A stretch of DNA of 64,000 nucleotides from Sequoia sempervirens (taxonomy: Eukaryota > Streptophyta > Pinopsida > Cupressales > Cupressaceae). The notes under the pieces were generated by a model. The model was not told the DNA's origin. It saw nothing but the letters and a program-made list of their open reading frames with translations, and did not search any database. The stretch is taken from contig VDFB02373365.1 of NCBI GenBank assembly GCA_007258455.2, forward strand, positions 226,043,166 to 226,107,165. Reading direction: 5' to 3'. Of this stretch, positions 49,545 to 61,483 are shown in pieces. The translations under genes were made by a program, and so were the position numbers. Within the stretch, counting starts at the first letter, position 1. Each line of letters opens with the position of its first letter.

Positions 49545-50318
49545 TGTGTAGGATCATCATGGAAAAAATAGGCCCTTAAGTGGCAAAAAATTCAAAAAAA
49601 TCAGATTTAGGCAATTTGACATAAAAATTTGAATAAGTTATCTATATTATTTCAAAAATATGTAAGAATAGAATCTGTAGTAAATTGAATGTAGTTTTTA
49701 AAATACTAGATTTATTTTAAAAAATAAAAATCTATTTGGTGAAAATTTGAAATTTCAATGCACTAGTACTTAAATTTCAGGGAAAAATAAGAAGTAGGTG
49801 TCATTACCCTAACCACAATAAAATAATAATATTTTTTATAATATTTTAGATATAAGTAGAGGACTCATGTCCCAATGTGATGCATATTTTTTGTAATTTT
49901 TTCCACGTAAAATTAATTATGAATTTTAATTACAACTTTTAAAAATATAAAACTCGTATGTCGCCATCTTATCTTGGTCAAAAATTCATGAAATTAAAAT
50001 TTTATTTTTTAATCCTATAGTATGTGAAGCATATAATGTGACATGTTTTGGATTCAAAAAATGTGATACTGTTTGAAAGCTATAGAATTTTTTCAATCAA
50101 CCTATCAATTAGGACTTTAGTCGTAATTCAAATAGAAAATGAATAATAATTATTTATTAAATTCAAAGTAAAGCATAATTTATATTGGTGGAAAATTGAG
50201 AATCTCCTTTAAAATCCCTTTTAGTTTCATCAATTTTGGGTAAAAAAAAAGTTGTCAGCCACATACCCTACACATACCCATCATATCGCCACTTTTTGGC
50301 CCATCATGATGTTGCACA
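49545..50318. mobile_element. TIR transposon copy 2 (774 bp), inverted relative to copy 1
   Basis: It starts TGTGTAGGATCATCATGG and ends with the complement of TGTGCAACATCATGATGG, flanked by TA on both sides (49543-49544, 50319-50320). Its reverse complement matches 13718-14502 along the whole length. It is non-coding. Position inside E3 means it inserted after E3 did. Confidence 0.75.
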
Positions 50319-51014
50319 TACGCTGTTGCTAAATTTTAACTTATGCATATTTTTTAACTTATAGCAAATTGCAATTAGCCGAGATTTGGCATAAGGGTGG
50401 TAAAATTTAGCTGGAAAGTCGCACTTACATGAAATAATTAAATAATTTTCTAGAAATTGGTGAAACAACGAAGAGATTTGTATTGAATAAAAAATCAAAA
50501 GGTAACCTTCGCAACCACTATAATTCCCAACCTAATAGTGGGCTTCATTTCCTACAAGTAGAAGCAAATAAGCTTATATTGTAAAATCTATTAAAAAAAA
50601 GAGTATCAAAGAAATACCAAAAGATAAAAAATTCAACTCTTTAGACTATCCAAATATCTCTACCGGGGCTATGGACACCTAGCTGGCAATAGAACTATGA
50701 TTGGGGGAATTACAAAGATAACCTTGGGCTGAGACTATGGATGCTTGACTGGCAGCAAGGCTCTATTCATGGTTGGCTTTGGAGAATTACCAAATTATGT
50801 AGTTCAATGTCAATGAACTAGTTTTTTCACCAAGTTCTAGAAAATGGAATTAATCAAAGCACACACTGGTATTTTTTGAGGAAATTTTATTGTCTTTATG
50901 TCGAAATCCAAGTAAAGGTAAGATGTTATTGTTTTAAAATATGTGTAATTTAAAATTTTTAGCTGGTCATTTAATCCTAAATTTCTTTTAAATTTGGTTT
51001 TATTGGCTGCAAGT
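50319..51014. other. E3 3' interior, non-coding
   Basis: A roughly 60-bp imperfect duplication is visible at 50665-50790 ('ggggctatggacacctagct' and 'gggctgagactatggatgct' heads). No protein is seen. Sequence before the right LTR (GGCTGCAAGT) is a poor polypurine tract. Confidence 0.45.
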
Positions 51015-52937
51015 TGTTGTGTGGTCTCATAACATGCCCCAAGATTGTAAGGCTTGGGTCCCACGTAAAAACTTAATGCTTATGGTAGGTGTTGGCTAGT
51101 TGAGAAGATCATTGAAAGGTAAAAGTCATTTTTTTTTTTTATACTTCTTGATTCAAGAGTACTGAGTATCGAGAATTAGGTATCGGGAAGCTAGAGTTAT
51201 AAAATGTAAATGCAAAGTTTCAGGTATAAGGTTCCGGTCTGGGAGTAAAGGTCGGGTAAAAATGAGTTTCGACAAAATTGAGTTCCGATAAAATTTGAGG
51301 TAAAGGAATTTTTTTTGGTAAAAGTTGAAGTATCGAGTATCAAGTATCAGGTGACAATGCTAAATTTAAAAGTTTAATGTTTAATGTTCTCGAAGGTTCG
51401 AAGTTCTAGTAACCTGACTTAAATAGAATAGTTACGTGAGAATATGATATCTTAAAAGCATAATATTTATGATGATTTAACATGTTGATTTATGAACAAT
51501 GATTTTTTTTTCATGAGAACTTTATGAATTTTTTAAAAGGGATTTAATGTGTCGAATATGTACTGGCAGGAGAAGTAGATTGTGATGCAGCATTCAGGTA
51601 TGGATGGTCAAGAAAGTTTGGATCATGAATAGAATCATATCCAGATTAGGCAATGCATTATGGGAAGTTATATGTGAAGGAGATTGAGTTTTTTGGAATA
51701 CCGAGAATCCTGGTATTATGAATGCAGTAACAGAGAGTGCCAACCTCTGGTGTGATCCATTCCTGACAGTAGAAATCCTGAGGAAGAACTAGTATGTAGG
51801 AACAAGATGATAAAGAAATTGTTTTGAATACATGGGAAATTTCCTACATACCATCTAGATTCAAGTTATTATCTTGGCGATAATAAGAAGATAAAAGACC
51901 TGAAGGACATTAATGTGCTAATGAAGGTTGGCATCTATTGACTTTGTTATTAATTCTCTTGTGAATTGTCATATTTCACATGCCTTGTCATGATTCATCC
52001 CTTGGATTTCCTCTCATGTATTTGCCTTATCTTCCCTGTGTCTTGTTCCTATAAAAGATCAAAAGATGTTTCATTTTAAGTTAAGTTTAGAATTTGTGGT
52101 TGTCAGAAGAGCCAAAACTTCTTTAGGTTTTGTTCTTCTTTTCTATTTTTTGAATCATTCCAAATTAAAAACTTGTATGCACATAGAACCGATCAATATC
52201 GAAGCTAAATTGAAAGCTACCGACTGTTATCTTTTTTAGTTAGTTGTTTGTTTAGCTAGAAAAGACTGTATGTTGCACTATTTAAGGGTGCATGCAAAAC
52301 CTACCCAGTGTCCAAATTAGACCTCCTTTAAAATCTCACACCATTCTATGCCTAGTTGTGAAGCAATTTGGTGAAGTATAGAGTGGATTGCTTTGATTTT
52401 GTTAATTCTTGGGGCATGTGTGGATAATACTGAGGAGGTATTTTAATTTTCAAGTACTTTTGATGCTTTATTTTATATTAGATGTTGAAATTTCATAAAA
52501 CATACCAAAAAATAGATGAATGAATGGAAATTTTATTGCAAATCTTTTGTTTCCATTGTATTGCTGAATGTTTAAAGCTAAATCTACTTAAGTGATAGCA
52601 AAGTTATTTGTAATTCATGAAATATTATTACATATTTGTTGATTTCATGGAATTATTTGATGATTATCCCACTCGAATATTTTTCACCGAACCTTATGAT
52701 TCCTTTTAGAACCGTCAATTACCGTTTACCCCTTGTGATTAACAACATTGTCATAACAAACCCTGATTGGAACCTAGTATGGTCAAGACCTGACTTAAAC
52801 AAGCCTTGGGATTGAGCTGAGTCAACTTGAATATTTAGGTTGTCCTGGTTCAGTATTTCAAGTAAAGATAGGTTCTCGCAGTTTGTTTGTGGGGATTTAT
52901 CTGCATAGTTGGTGTGCGACTAAGATCATGATCAACA
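51015..52937 (+). repeat. E3 right LTR
   Basis: 1923 bp, collinear with the left LTR and ending in the intact CA; CAAGG follows. Confidence 0.85.
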
Positions 52938-52942
52938 CAAGG

Positions 52943-54399
52943 TAGGAGAGTGTAGTACAATTTGGAAAGAGCAAGTTCATTTGTTTCTCTCTCTAAACCT
53001 GATACCTTTTGATATTTTGTTAAAACTAGATAAAGAAAATTAGAGTAGGGTACATTAAAAATATTTTTTCTTATACAATCTTCAATAATAAGTCATTTAA
53101 GTATGTCTTGTTAAGATAAATAATAAATATCATAGTTTATGTACTATGCAATATTAAATCCAAACATTTGCCAAAAAAAATTACTAAAACATATTAAAAA
53201 TATTTAAAAACTCAAAATTTCTTATAAGATAATCATTAATTCCCTTAAATGGACCTTTTCCACATAATCTTTTAGCTATATATCCTATTGTGACCTTAAA
53301 TGAGTACACAAAACCTTAAAGTGGTTCATTTTCAAGATACAATAAGGCATTACACTTATTGTTAATGAAATAAAATATCCATCAACACAAATGAATCTAA
53401 AAGAGTCGAGATGCTTTTGTACTAATTAATTTTAATTAAATGGTTTTTTACCCCTAAAAATAAACCAAATTTGTTAAAATAGCCTAGATAAATCAAAATT
53501 TGCATTTATGGTCTAAAATATCTATTATAAATGTTGTCTATTTTGTGGGTTATAATAGTTTGTCAACTTATCTAGTACATGATGTGAAAATTAAAGAGGA
53601 TTATTACCAAAACTAGATAAGTGTCTAGGGAACCATGCAACCTCTCATGGAATCTACTAGTATCAAATTGGTGACTAATGTGGAATGCATTCTAGAGAAA
53701 TAAACCCAAAACCCAAATGTTTAAACTTATTCTTGAAATAAAGTTTTGTAAATCTACATGATAATAGTAGTTGCTATTTATCTCAAGATATTCCATTTAT
53801 ATTTTATTATTTTTTAATTGGCATAACTAGAAAATGCGGCATCAGATTTTGAGGTGACATAATTTCCAAGTGTCAGTGCCTTAGAATGGGAATTGTAACA
53901 TGTCATTAAGGTTTTTTTTCATGGTAGATTTGAGTTCCCTATTTAGAGGGAATATACGACACACTTATGATCCATAAGTGTTTGTAAGAGGGGAGCTACA
54001 TTGCAATCTTGACCAACTTTGTGATGGGTATTTACAATTGTCATTGTAACTCTATTAAGGGGTAATGGGAATTACAAACTAGGTGCTCAAGTTGGGTTGA
54101 TTATTATGACAAGTTATGATACCTGTGTAAGAGGCAATATTAATTTATTTCTCTTAACCTAATGAGGAATCTTCATAGACAACATTGTGACTTTTTGTCC
54201 TTGTTGGGTTTGATACCATTGAGCTTTTCTTCCACATTCTAGAGTTCTAGTATAGATGTTGAGGTTGTAAATACTAGTATGCTACAAAAAATATTCTTAA
54301 ATTATATGCTAGTGAAAATCCTATGAAGACTTATTTTGTAAGTGTGTTGAAATATTCTTTCATATTTAAATAATACATTGAGTAATTTTTGAGGTGTGG
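52943..54399. other. No gene seen; probably 5' part of a Copia LTR at its end
   Basis: AT-rich. Because a Copia LTR 3' end and primer site follow at 54400-54594, part of this stretch should be that LTR, but its start could not be set since no second copy is in the window. Confidence 0.4.
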
Positions 54400-54580
54400 A
54401 GTTTTTTTCTTGCAAAATGGTTTTCCCTATACAAAACTAGTATTCAGTGTTCCACTAATTATGATATTATATGTTTATGTATATTATGTAATTATCAAAT
54501 AAGGTTTTTTGAAACCATGCACTTCTCCTCTTAGGATTAGTGTTAGAACATGATTCAACTACCCCTTGCTTTTGTATAAG

Positions 54581-54594
54581 TGGTACCAAAGATT
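54581..54594 (+). promoter_or_regulatory. Degenerate Copia primer-binding site
   Basis: TGGTACCAAAGATT compared with the usual TGGTATCAGAGC: two mismatches within the first ten bases. It follows the LTR-like C-rich motif by about 20 bases. Confidence 0.5.
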
Positions 54595-54699
54595 TATCAT
54601 CTTTATTTTTAGTTGTATTTTTGTTGAAATTTTTAGCTAATCTACATTTGAGTGGGCCATGTGATATTATTACATGAAATATATATTGAAAACATATTA

Positions 54700-55257
54700 G
54701 AGAAGATTAAGGTTAATTTTTTTTCTAACACAAACAAGTTATTCTATGAAAGAAATTGTATTCCTTAAGAATAGAGAAAGGTAAAAAGATGTACACCACC
54801 TAAATACTTTTAAAATGTTGGTGCCTCAATTTATTTAGTGGGTGTGAGGATGGAAAAGGAATAAAATTGTTATATTCTATTATTTTCCTTACATGATTGA
54901 TGGGATAGTCTCATAATGACCATTGTGAGTACTTTTTTTAGAGTAAAGGTATAAGATTCTTTTCTTTTTAAAGAAATGAGAAGGAAGGTTTTCATTACTA
55001 CTAAAGAGTCCTTAATTTTTTATAGTGAATCAAAATCAAGAGGAAATAAGAATGGGAAGTTGTGAGAAAATTCAATATCAAGTCCAAGGGTAGATCAAAG
55101 TCTCCTAAAAATTCCAAATTGATATGCTAGAATTCTAACAAACTTGGTCATCTCTACAATGAATGTAAAGAAGAGACAAAGAGAAAGGAGAATAAAGCTG
55201 AGTTTGATTCTAAATCCTTAAAGGAGGATGTTAATGCCTCATTCATATCTTTGAAAA
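54700..55257 (+). pseudogene. Copia gag relic with decayed zinc knuckle
   Basis: At 55125-55166 the frame reads C-stop-N-S-x4-H-x4-C: a CCHC knuckle in which the second Cys became Ser and a stop (TAG) sits right after the first Cys. After it comes a charged KEETKRKENKAEF stretch as in plant Copia gag C-termini. Upstream coding is too broken to delimit. Confidence 0.55.
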
Positions 55258-55262
55258 CATGT

Positions 55263-56752
55263 TGTGCCATAGAAAAAAGGACCCTTGTAATTTTTATGGC
55301 CTTTTAGGTCTTGTTTCATGGTGTTTGATCTATTTTGCTCTAATTTTATGATGTAACATGGCTCGAACATGCATATTTAGGTATTAAAATTCAAATAATG
55401 ACATCTTTTGAAGGTGTTGTGAAGTGTTGTAAGACATTTATACATTCTTTTAGACTATATTCATTACAATTTACCTAAAAATCACCTTTTCATCACTAAT
55501 CAAGTCCTATTTTGAAGTGTTGTAAAGTCTTGTAACAAGATTTCATTCTTTTCTGGGCACAACTTCACTATTTATCCCTTTCCCATGATTTATTTGGTCC
55601 CTTTATGCCCTCATATGCTTTAATTAAGTGTATTTTTTAACGTAAGCCTAACAAACAAGATTAAATACAACTTAATTTTTGACACCTATTTTCAGGCCCT
55701 AGGTGGGACCTATTCACCATGGGTGGCGAATGAGTCCCCCTTGGCTCCAAATTCAATTTTTTTAAAATTTCCTTTTGGGTTTTTATTCAAAAACACTTGA
55801 TGTTAGCCTATGATGAGGTATGAATGGTTTTAACTAAGGCAGAAGATTGCATAAATAAGTGATTTTCACCTCATTTTACATCCTCCAACATTCATACATC
55901 ATATTCAAGCAATCTTAACCATTCAAGCATCTTACAACATCTTATCAAGCAATACTCAAGCACTTTGGAGCATCCATTGACATTACTTCATATTTGCATT
56001 ATCAAGGGTTTGGTAAGTTGATAGCTATTACATGTTATTAGTTTATCATTCTATTTCATTTCATTGTTTCATTAAGGGTATGACTACCAAAAGTGGGGTT
56101 TGACCAAGGAAAACCCCTATTTGCTAACCCTCAACCATTTTTCCCCTATTACATGTGTGTTTGTAGACCTAGGTATGCAGATTTAACAAAACATTTGGTG
56201 TTGAAGATTGGTAAACAAGTCAACTAGGTGCTTCAAGTCAACTCATTCATATTTCAAGCTTGGAGAAGGTTTTCTTTCTGTTTCTTGTAGAATTGACTTC
56301 AACAACCTGACAATCAGAGATTTCCAGATCTGGTGTTGCAAATTTTTCTCTTATTTTTTTAGAATTTTGGGAGAGGACTAATTCGCCACCAGTGGTGAAT
56401 GAGTCCCACCTTAGGACTTAAAAATTTGAATTTTGTTAGATTCTGGATCCTGACAGTTAGAAACTATTTCCCAACACTTTTTTACCAGTAGGAGGACTAA
56501 TTTACCACCCTAGGAAAATGAATCCCATTGTGAAATTTTAGTGATTTCAATCAACATCCACAACATTCCAGAATCATCAAATCTTTCCCAGGTGCACTCT
56601 GTTTCATCTCATTTCTTTTTGTTATGCATTATTTCTTCATTTTGTTCATTGTTTGCATATTGTAGTGTGTTTTCCAGCATAGTTTAAATATTAGTTTTAC
56701 ATTCAAATTCATTCATTTAAATCACTCAATTTTGTTTAGTTTACTTCATTTA
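55263..56752 (+). repeat. E4 left LTR
   Basis: About 1490 bp, with three hairpin motifs at 55705-55738, 56375-56406 and 56495-56526. TATA-like CATAAATA at 55850. The right LTR lacks about 50 bp found here near 56035-56085. Confidence 0.7.
56375..56406. repeat. Hairpin motif of the E4 LTR, one of three
   Basis: Arm GGACTAATTCGCCACC pairs with GTGGTGAATGAGTCC around a two- to three-base turn; 13 of 16 positions pair. Siblings: 55705-55738 and 56495-56526 in this LTR; 60131-60164, 60750-60781 and 60868-60899 in the right LTR. The siblings share the ATTCGCCA/TGGCGAAT core. Confidence 0.6.
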
Positions 56753-56984
56753 CCTTAGACAACATCACACATAACATAAATTTGAATGAACCCTTAGTAT
56801 TTTTTTCTCTACCTCTCTCCTTTTAGGTGAAAAACCCTAGAAGAGTTAGAGAAGTCCTATAGAGGAAAAAATCTACTTGTTTTGCATGCCCTGTGATTGG
56901 ATCAATTGTACTCCCCTTAAAGATAGGACCTAAAACTTTGGATGTAACATTTTCAATTATTCAACAATCTGACCAATTTCGTTT

Positions 56985-57744
56985 ATGACTAGGCCACCCT
57001 TAGCTTCGCTCAATGAAAGTGGTCCCATCAATTATTCACAAGTGTTTGAAGTTTCCACATGGAAATGAGATATTCACCATACACCATAGTGGCTTTAATC
57101 CCTTATCGTCTAAAGGTAACTTTTCCTTAGAAGCCTTTTAGCCTGAACCCATAGAACCCATCACCCCTCGAAAGGACTTCTTTTTCATAGCTTATCAAAA
57201 GTTCAAAGCCAAAAAGATAGCCGAATTGTCTCTTTGTAATGCATCCCCATCCACTTCCACACCTCCTATCATAGATGAAACCATGCTTCAACCTAAGTCT
57301 GGCATTGACCAAACCATACAACCTCCTAAACAACCACCCCTAGATACTTCCCAGCCATCGTTTAAGCGATCTAGGTAAAATGAAATAACTCTTGTCATGC
57401 CTCCTTGCATTAAACAAGCGTATAAAGCAAAAGAGAAAGTGGTTGAACCATCCTCTTCAATTTCTTCTATTCTTCCCTCTTCAGAAGTATAACCTATGAT
57501 GAGTCCAACTGTTCTTACATCTCAACAACTTCAAAATAGAATTAAACGAAACTATTGTGCTCAGGAACGTAGGTGTTGTCATCATCTCCTCGCTCATCAA
57601 TCTTGCATAAAAGAAAATAAAGAAAATCAACCTCTACCTTTGACAAAAGTAATAGATGACCACCCTCCTTCTCCTAACCCACCACAAGATAGTCCAGTGA
57701 AAACTCTACAAAAAATGAACCAATCCAACAACCACATCTTTTAA
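56985..57744 (+). pseudogene. E4 interior ORF relic, Pro/Ser-rich, unknown
   Basis: From ATG 56985 (MTRPPLASLNESGPINYSQV) a frame continues, after a one-base shift near 57060, to the stop at 57742. Stops TAG 57139, TAA 57376 and TAA 57490 sit at places where Gln would fit. The middle is rich in Pro, Ser, Thr and Lys; the end has a Cys/His stretch (RRCCHHLLAHQSC) that is not a standard zinc knuckle. Role unknown, perhaps gag-like. Confidence 0.45.
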
Positions 57745-57809
57745 TACATCCATCCTTAAAAATCACCCTTCATCCTCTCATTGTCATTAATCTTGATGAT
57801 GATGATGAT

Positions 57810-58019
57810 GTGACGATAGAAAAAATACATGAAAAAGTGCATAACAATTTAAACTCTTTATTTTCATCTACAATGAGCTTAAAAGATAAAAACTCTCCAC
57901 CAAGTGAAGAACTTGGTATGACTCCTAGTTTGGCACTTGCAATTATTCCTTTGGATAGTCAACTGCCCTCACATTATACTAAACATGATTGGGAGTTGGA
58001 TGACTTGTTATATGGTTGA
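57810..58019 (+). pseudogene. E4 second ORF piece, likely continuation
   Basis: A 69-codon frame in another phase, with an SLFSSTMSLKDKNSPPSEEL stretch and an acidic Trp-containing end (KHDWELDDLLYG). It probably continues the frame above after a shift in the GATGATGATG run at about 57794-57808. Confidence 0.35.
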
Positions 58020-58177
58020 CTTGAATTCGCATAACTAGCCTTTTTTATTTTCTCTTTTTATTTTGTTTTCCTTTTCATGTGCGTATCATGTGTTTAATGT
58101 TCCCTCTCTTTGTACATTTCTTCTATTTGTATCTATATTCTTCTATTCGTTGTGCATTGTCTCTTTTGCTTTTGTTT

Positions 58178-58440
58178 TGTGTTTTCCTTTTGGGGATGAC
58201 ACAAAGCGTAGAGACACCATATGTCTCTTCCATGTTGACCCACAAGGTCCTTGTATTTTTTTCTTTTGTTTTGTGTTTTCCTTTTGGGGATGATGCAAGG
58301 CATCAAGACTGAAATGTCTCCTTCATGTTGACCCAAAAGCTTTTCCCTTTTCTTTCACCTATTCGTTTTCTTTTTTTCACTTGTGTTTTCCTTTTGGGGA
58401 TGATGCAAAGAATCTGTCTCTTCCATGTTGACCCAAAATG
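58178..58440. repeat. Tandem repeat in E4 interior, 3 units of about 94-110 bp
   Basis: Each unit has TGTGTTTTCCTTTTGGGGAT (starts 58178, 58272, 58382), then GA(C/T)(A/G)CAA, then a 'tgtct(c)ttccatgttgaccca' block. Frames of 75 codons across it are products of the repeat. Confidence 0.75.
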
Positions 58441-59673
58441 GATTTTCTTTCTCCTTTTTTTTCACTCTCTTTGTGTCATTCTTCTAGTTCTATGTGCTTT
58501 GGGGAATGATATTCTGAGCTCTTCCATAAAAACATTGCAGCAACGAACATACTGACCCCAAACCCATAGATCCCTTATGTGTTTGGTGTGCTTTCTTTTC
58601 TAGGGGGGCACTCCCTTTTATTTTTTCTTTCATTTTCCTTGACATGACACAACCTAACTTTGAAACATATGACTTGGCATAGGGCTTTCCAAGTTGGCTC
58701 TCATGTCTTGTTTTCTTTTTGCTTTTTCTTTCCTTCGCTACTTTAAAGTAATTGCTCACAGAACGATGTGTAGCAATTCATTTAAAGTGGGGGGCATACA
58801 TTACCATTAATTCATTTGCATTCTTGGTTCCTAGTGTAGCCTTGTTATTTATATGATACGTTCGTTACTTTATGGATGACATTGTGTGTGATGTCCTTCA
58901 TAATTGTGATCTATCTCAGCATACTACATTCCTCTTGGCAGCCTGATGCAACACATTGCCCCTAAGTTTTGAATATACTATACTTTGATTGGTCCTCTTT
59001 TGGAGACATTGGACACAATGTTCCCTTTAAGTGACTGACCTTGCATGAACTGAACAAGACTCCTTTGAAAATTTTACACTTAACACTTTACATTTTTCAT
59101 TTTGCATCTTTTTCCACCTTGCATAATGCAACTTGCATGACTATGGTACTTTTCTCTTTGTTCATGACATTTTCCTTGTGGCGCCTTGTTAAATTTATTA
59201 GGAGGTATAACTTTGATATGGTTGAGTGGGAAGCCCACCTAGTGGCATGACTTTTCCCCATAGCCACCTTTGTGTTTGTGAGTGCATACCAACTAGCATA
59301 TGTATCTTACCTATTTGGGCTTTCTCACCTTGTGGATAGTTAGAAATTCTATGGCCCCAGAGTGAGTACATTTGGGCCTTCTCATCGAGCAGACTATTAT
59401 GTGTTCTATAGCCCCAAAGTGAGTATGCGTTCTCTTTCAACCTAGATCTAATCCACAACTAGTTGGACTAATGATCGAAGCTTCATCTAATTCTCAACAC
59501 TTGTGTGTCCCTTTGTTCTTATGCTTAGTTTTCCATGGGATCTTCATCCTGGGGGCTTGATCATCCCTCTTGATCATTGCCATTCCATCTTGCTAATGCA
59601 AGTGCATTTGAACCATCCTCCCAATGTTCATGGCTACTTTAGTGTGAATTTGAAGTAGGTTCATACTCTCACT
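58441..59673. other. E4 3' interior, non-coding
   Basis: T-rich sequence without a protein. A second purine-rich motif AAAGTGGGGGGCAT lies at 58783-58796, about 890 bases before the true polypurine tract. A 55-60-bp duplication is at 59315-59432 (two 'ttgggc(c/t)ttctca' to 'gccccaaagtgagta' units). Confidence 0.45.
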
Positions 59674-59688
59674 AAAGTGGGGGCTAAA
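59674..59688 (+). promoter_or_regulatory. E4 polypurine tract
   Basis: AAAGTGGGGGCTAAA abuts the TG of the right LTR. It has the form typical of plant LTR elements and fixes both strand and LTR start. Confidence 0.75.
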
Positions 59689-61125
59689 TGTGATGTAGAA
59701 AAATGGCCCCTTGTCCTTTTCATGGGATTTTAGGTCTTGTTTCATGGTGTTTGATCTATTTTTCTCTGATTATATGATGTAGCATGGCTTGAACATGCAT
59801 ATTTAGGTATTAAAATTTAAATAATGATATCTTGTGAAGGTGTTGTGAAGTCTTGTAAGACATTTCTACATTCTTCTAGACTCTATTCATTAAAATTTAC
59901 CTAAAAATCACATTTTCATCACTAATCAAGTCCTATTTTGAAGTCTTGTAAAGTCTTCTAACAAGATTTCACGCTTTTCTAGGCACAACTTCACTATTTA
60001 TCCCTTTCTCATGCTTTATTTGGTCCCTTTATGCCCTCATATGCTTTAATTAAGTGTATTTTTTAATGTAAGCCTAACAAACAACATTAAATACAACTTA
60101 ATTCCCGAAACCTATTTTCAGGCCCTAGGTGGGACCCATTTGCCATGGGTGGCAAATGAGTCCCCCTTGGCTCCAAATTCAAAATTTTTAAATTTCCTTT
60201 TAGGTTTTTATTCAAAACCACTTGATGTCGGCTTGTGATGAGGTATGAATGGTTAAATAAGGCACAATATTGTATAAATAAGTGGTTTTCACCTCATTTT
60301 ACATCCTCCAACATTCATACATCATATTCAAGAAATCTTAAGCATTCAAGTATCTTACAACATCTTATCAAGAAATACTCAAGCACTTTGGAGCATCCAT
60401 TGAAATTGCTTCAAATTTGCATTATCAAGGGTTTGGTAAGTTGATAGCTATTGCATGTTAGCTAAAAGTGGGGTTTGACCAAGGAAAACCCCTATTTTCT
60501 AACCCTCAACCATTTTTCCCCTATTACATGTGTGTTTGCAGACCTAGGTATCCATATTTAACAAGATTTTTGCTATTGAAGATTGGTAAATAGGTCAACT
60601 AGGTGCTTCAAGTCAACTCATTCATATTTCAAGCTTGGAGAAGATTTTTTATCTGTTTCCTGTAGAATTGACTTCGGCAACCCGACAATTAGAGATTTCT
60701 AGATCTGGTGTTGCAGAGTTGTCTCCTACTTTTTTAGAATTTTTGGAGAGGACTGATTCACCACCAGTGGCGAATGAGTCCCACCTTAGGATTGGAAATC
60801 TACCTTTTGTCAGATTTTGGATCTCGACAGTTAGAAACCAGTTCCCAACACTTTTTAACCAGTAGGAGGACTAATTCGCCACCTTGGGCGAATGGGTCCC
60901 ACTATGAAATTTTAGTGATTTCAGTTAGCATCCACAACATTCTAGAATCATCAAATCTTTCCCAGGTGCACTTTGTTTCATCTCATTTCTTTCTGTTTTG
61001 CATTATTTCTTCATTTTGTTCATTGTTTGCATATCATAGTGTGTTTTCCATCATAGTTTAAATATTAGTTTTGCATTGAAATTCATTCATTTAAATCACT
61101 CAATTGCATTTATTTTACCTCATTT
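59689..61125 (+). repeat. E4 right LTR
   Basis: About 1437 bp. TATA box TATAAATA at 60273-60280. Hairpin motifs at 60131-60164, 60750-60781 and 60868-60899; the third keeps the full ATTCGCC/GGCGAAT pairing that its left-LTR partner has lost. Confidence 0.7.
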
Positions 61126-61483
61126 ATTTTACTTCATTTCTTGATGGTGGAGTTAAGGTAATTAGTGGGGTTTTTATATCCCTTGGTTATCACATTATCT
61201 TTTATCTATGAGGAAATTAATATATTTTTACATGTAAGCTATCTTTTATGATGTAGGATGAAAGATGGTTAGAGGTGCTATGATGATTGCTAGAGTTATC
61301 AAATTGTGCACTTTTTTTTCACTGGATGAATGCATAGTTTAGTGCAATAGGAATTATTTAATAATGAGCCTTCCTCTCTTTTTGGATAAAAGAGAGGTAT
61401 CATCTTCATTCAATGGTCATGAATTTCGGGTACCTAAGGGTGCTCTATCTATAGAGTCTAAGTTAATAGTTAAAAATATAATA

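Larger units (their letters stand above)
45063..52937 (+). mobile_element. E3: complete pol-less LTR retrotransposon with target duplication
   Basis: LTRs 45063-46964 and 51015-52937 begin TGTTGT(T/G)TGG and end GATCAA(T/C)A. The 5-bp sequence CAAGG flanks both sides (45058-45062 and 52938-52942), which fixes the ends. The 4.05-kb interior has a broken sense frame (47063-48082), an antisense frame (48421-48906) and a TIR transposon insertion (49545-50318). No reverse transcriptase, integrase or protease is seen. Neither a standard primer-binding site (the left LTR is followed by AAAACTATGCTAG) nor a good polypurine tract is visible. LTR TATA boxes place transcription on the plus strand. Confidence 0.85.
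55263..61125 (+). mobile_element. E4: pol-less LTR retrotransposon inside the Copia relic
   Basis: LTR copies at 55263-56752 and 59689-61125 begin TGTG. The right one is preceded at once by a textbook polypurine tract (59674-59688). The interior (about 2.9 kb) holds a Pro-rich broken frame, tandem repeats and T-rich sequence, but no enzyme motif. The 3' ends of the LTRs are fuzzy, and no clear primer site or target duplication was found. Its place between gag and integrase of a Copia relic shows it is a later insertion. Confidence 0.75.

Noticed and set aside
55258..61235. CATGT at 55258-55262 and 61231-61235 as E4 target duplication
   Set aside because: The right copy lies about 105 bases beyond the end of LTR similarity and is not preceded by CA. 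A 5-bp match over that range can occur by chance.
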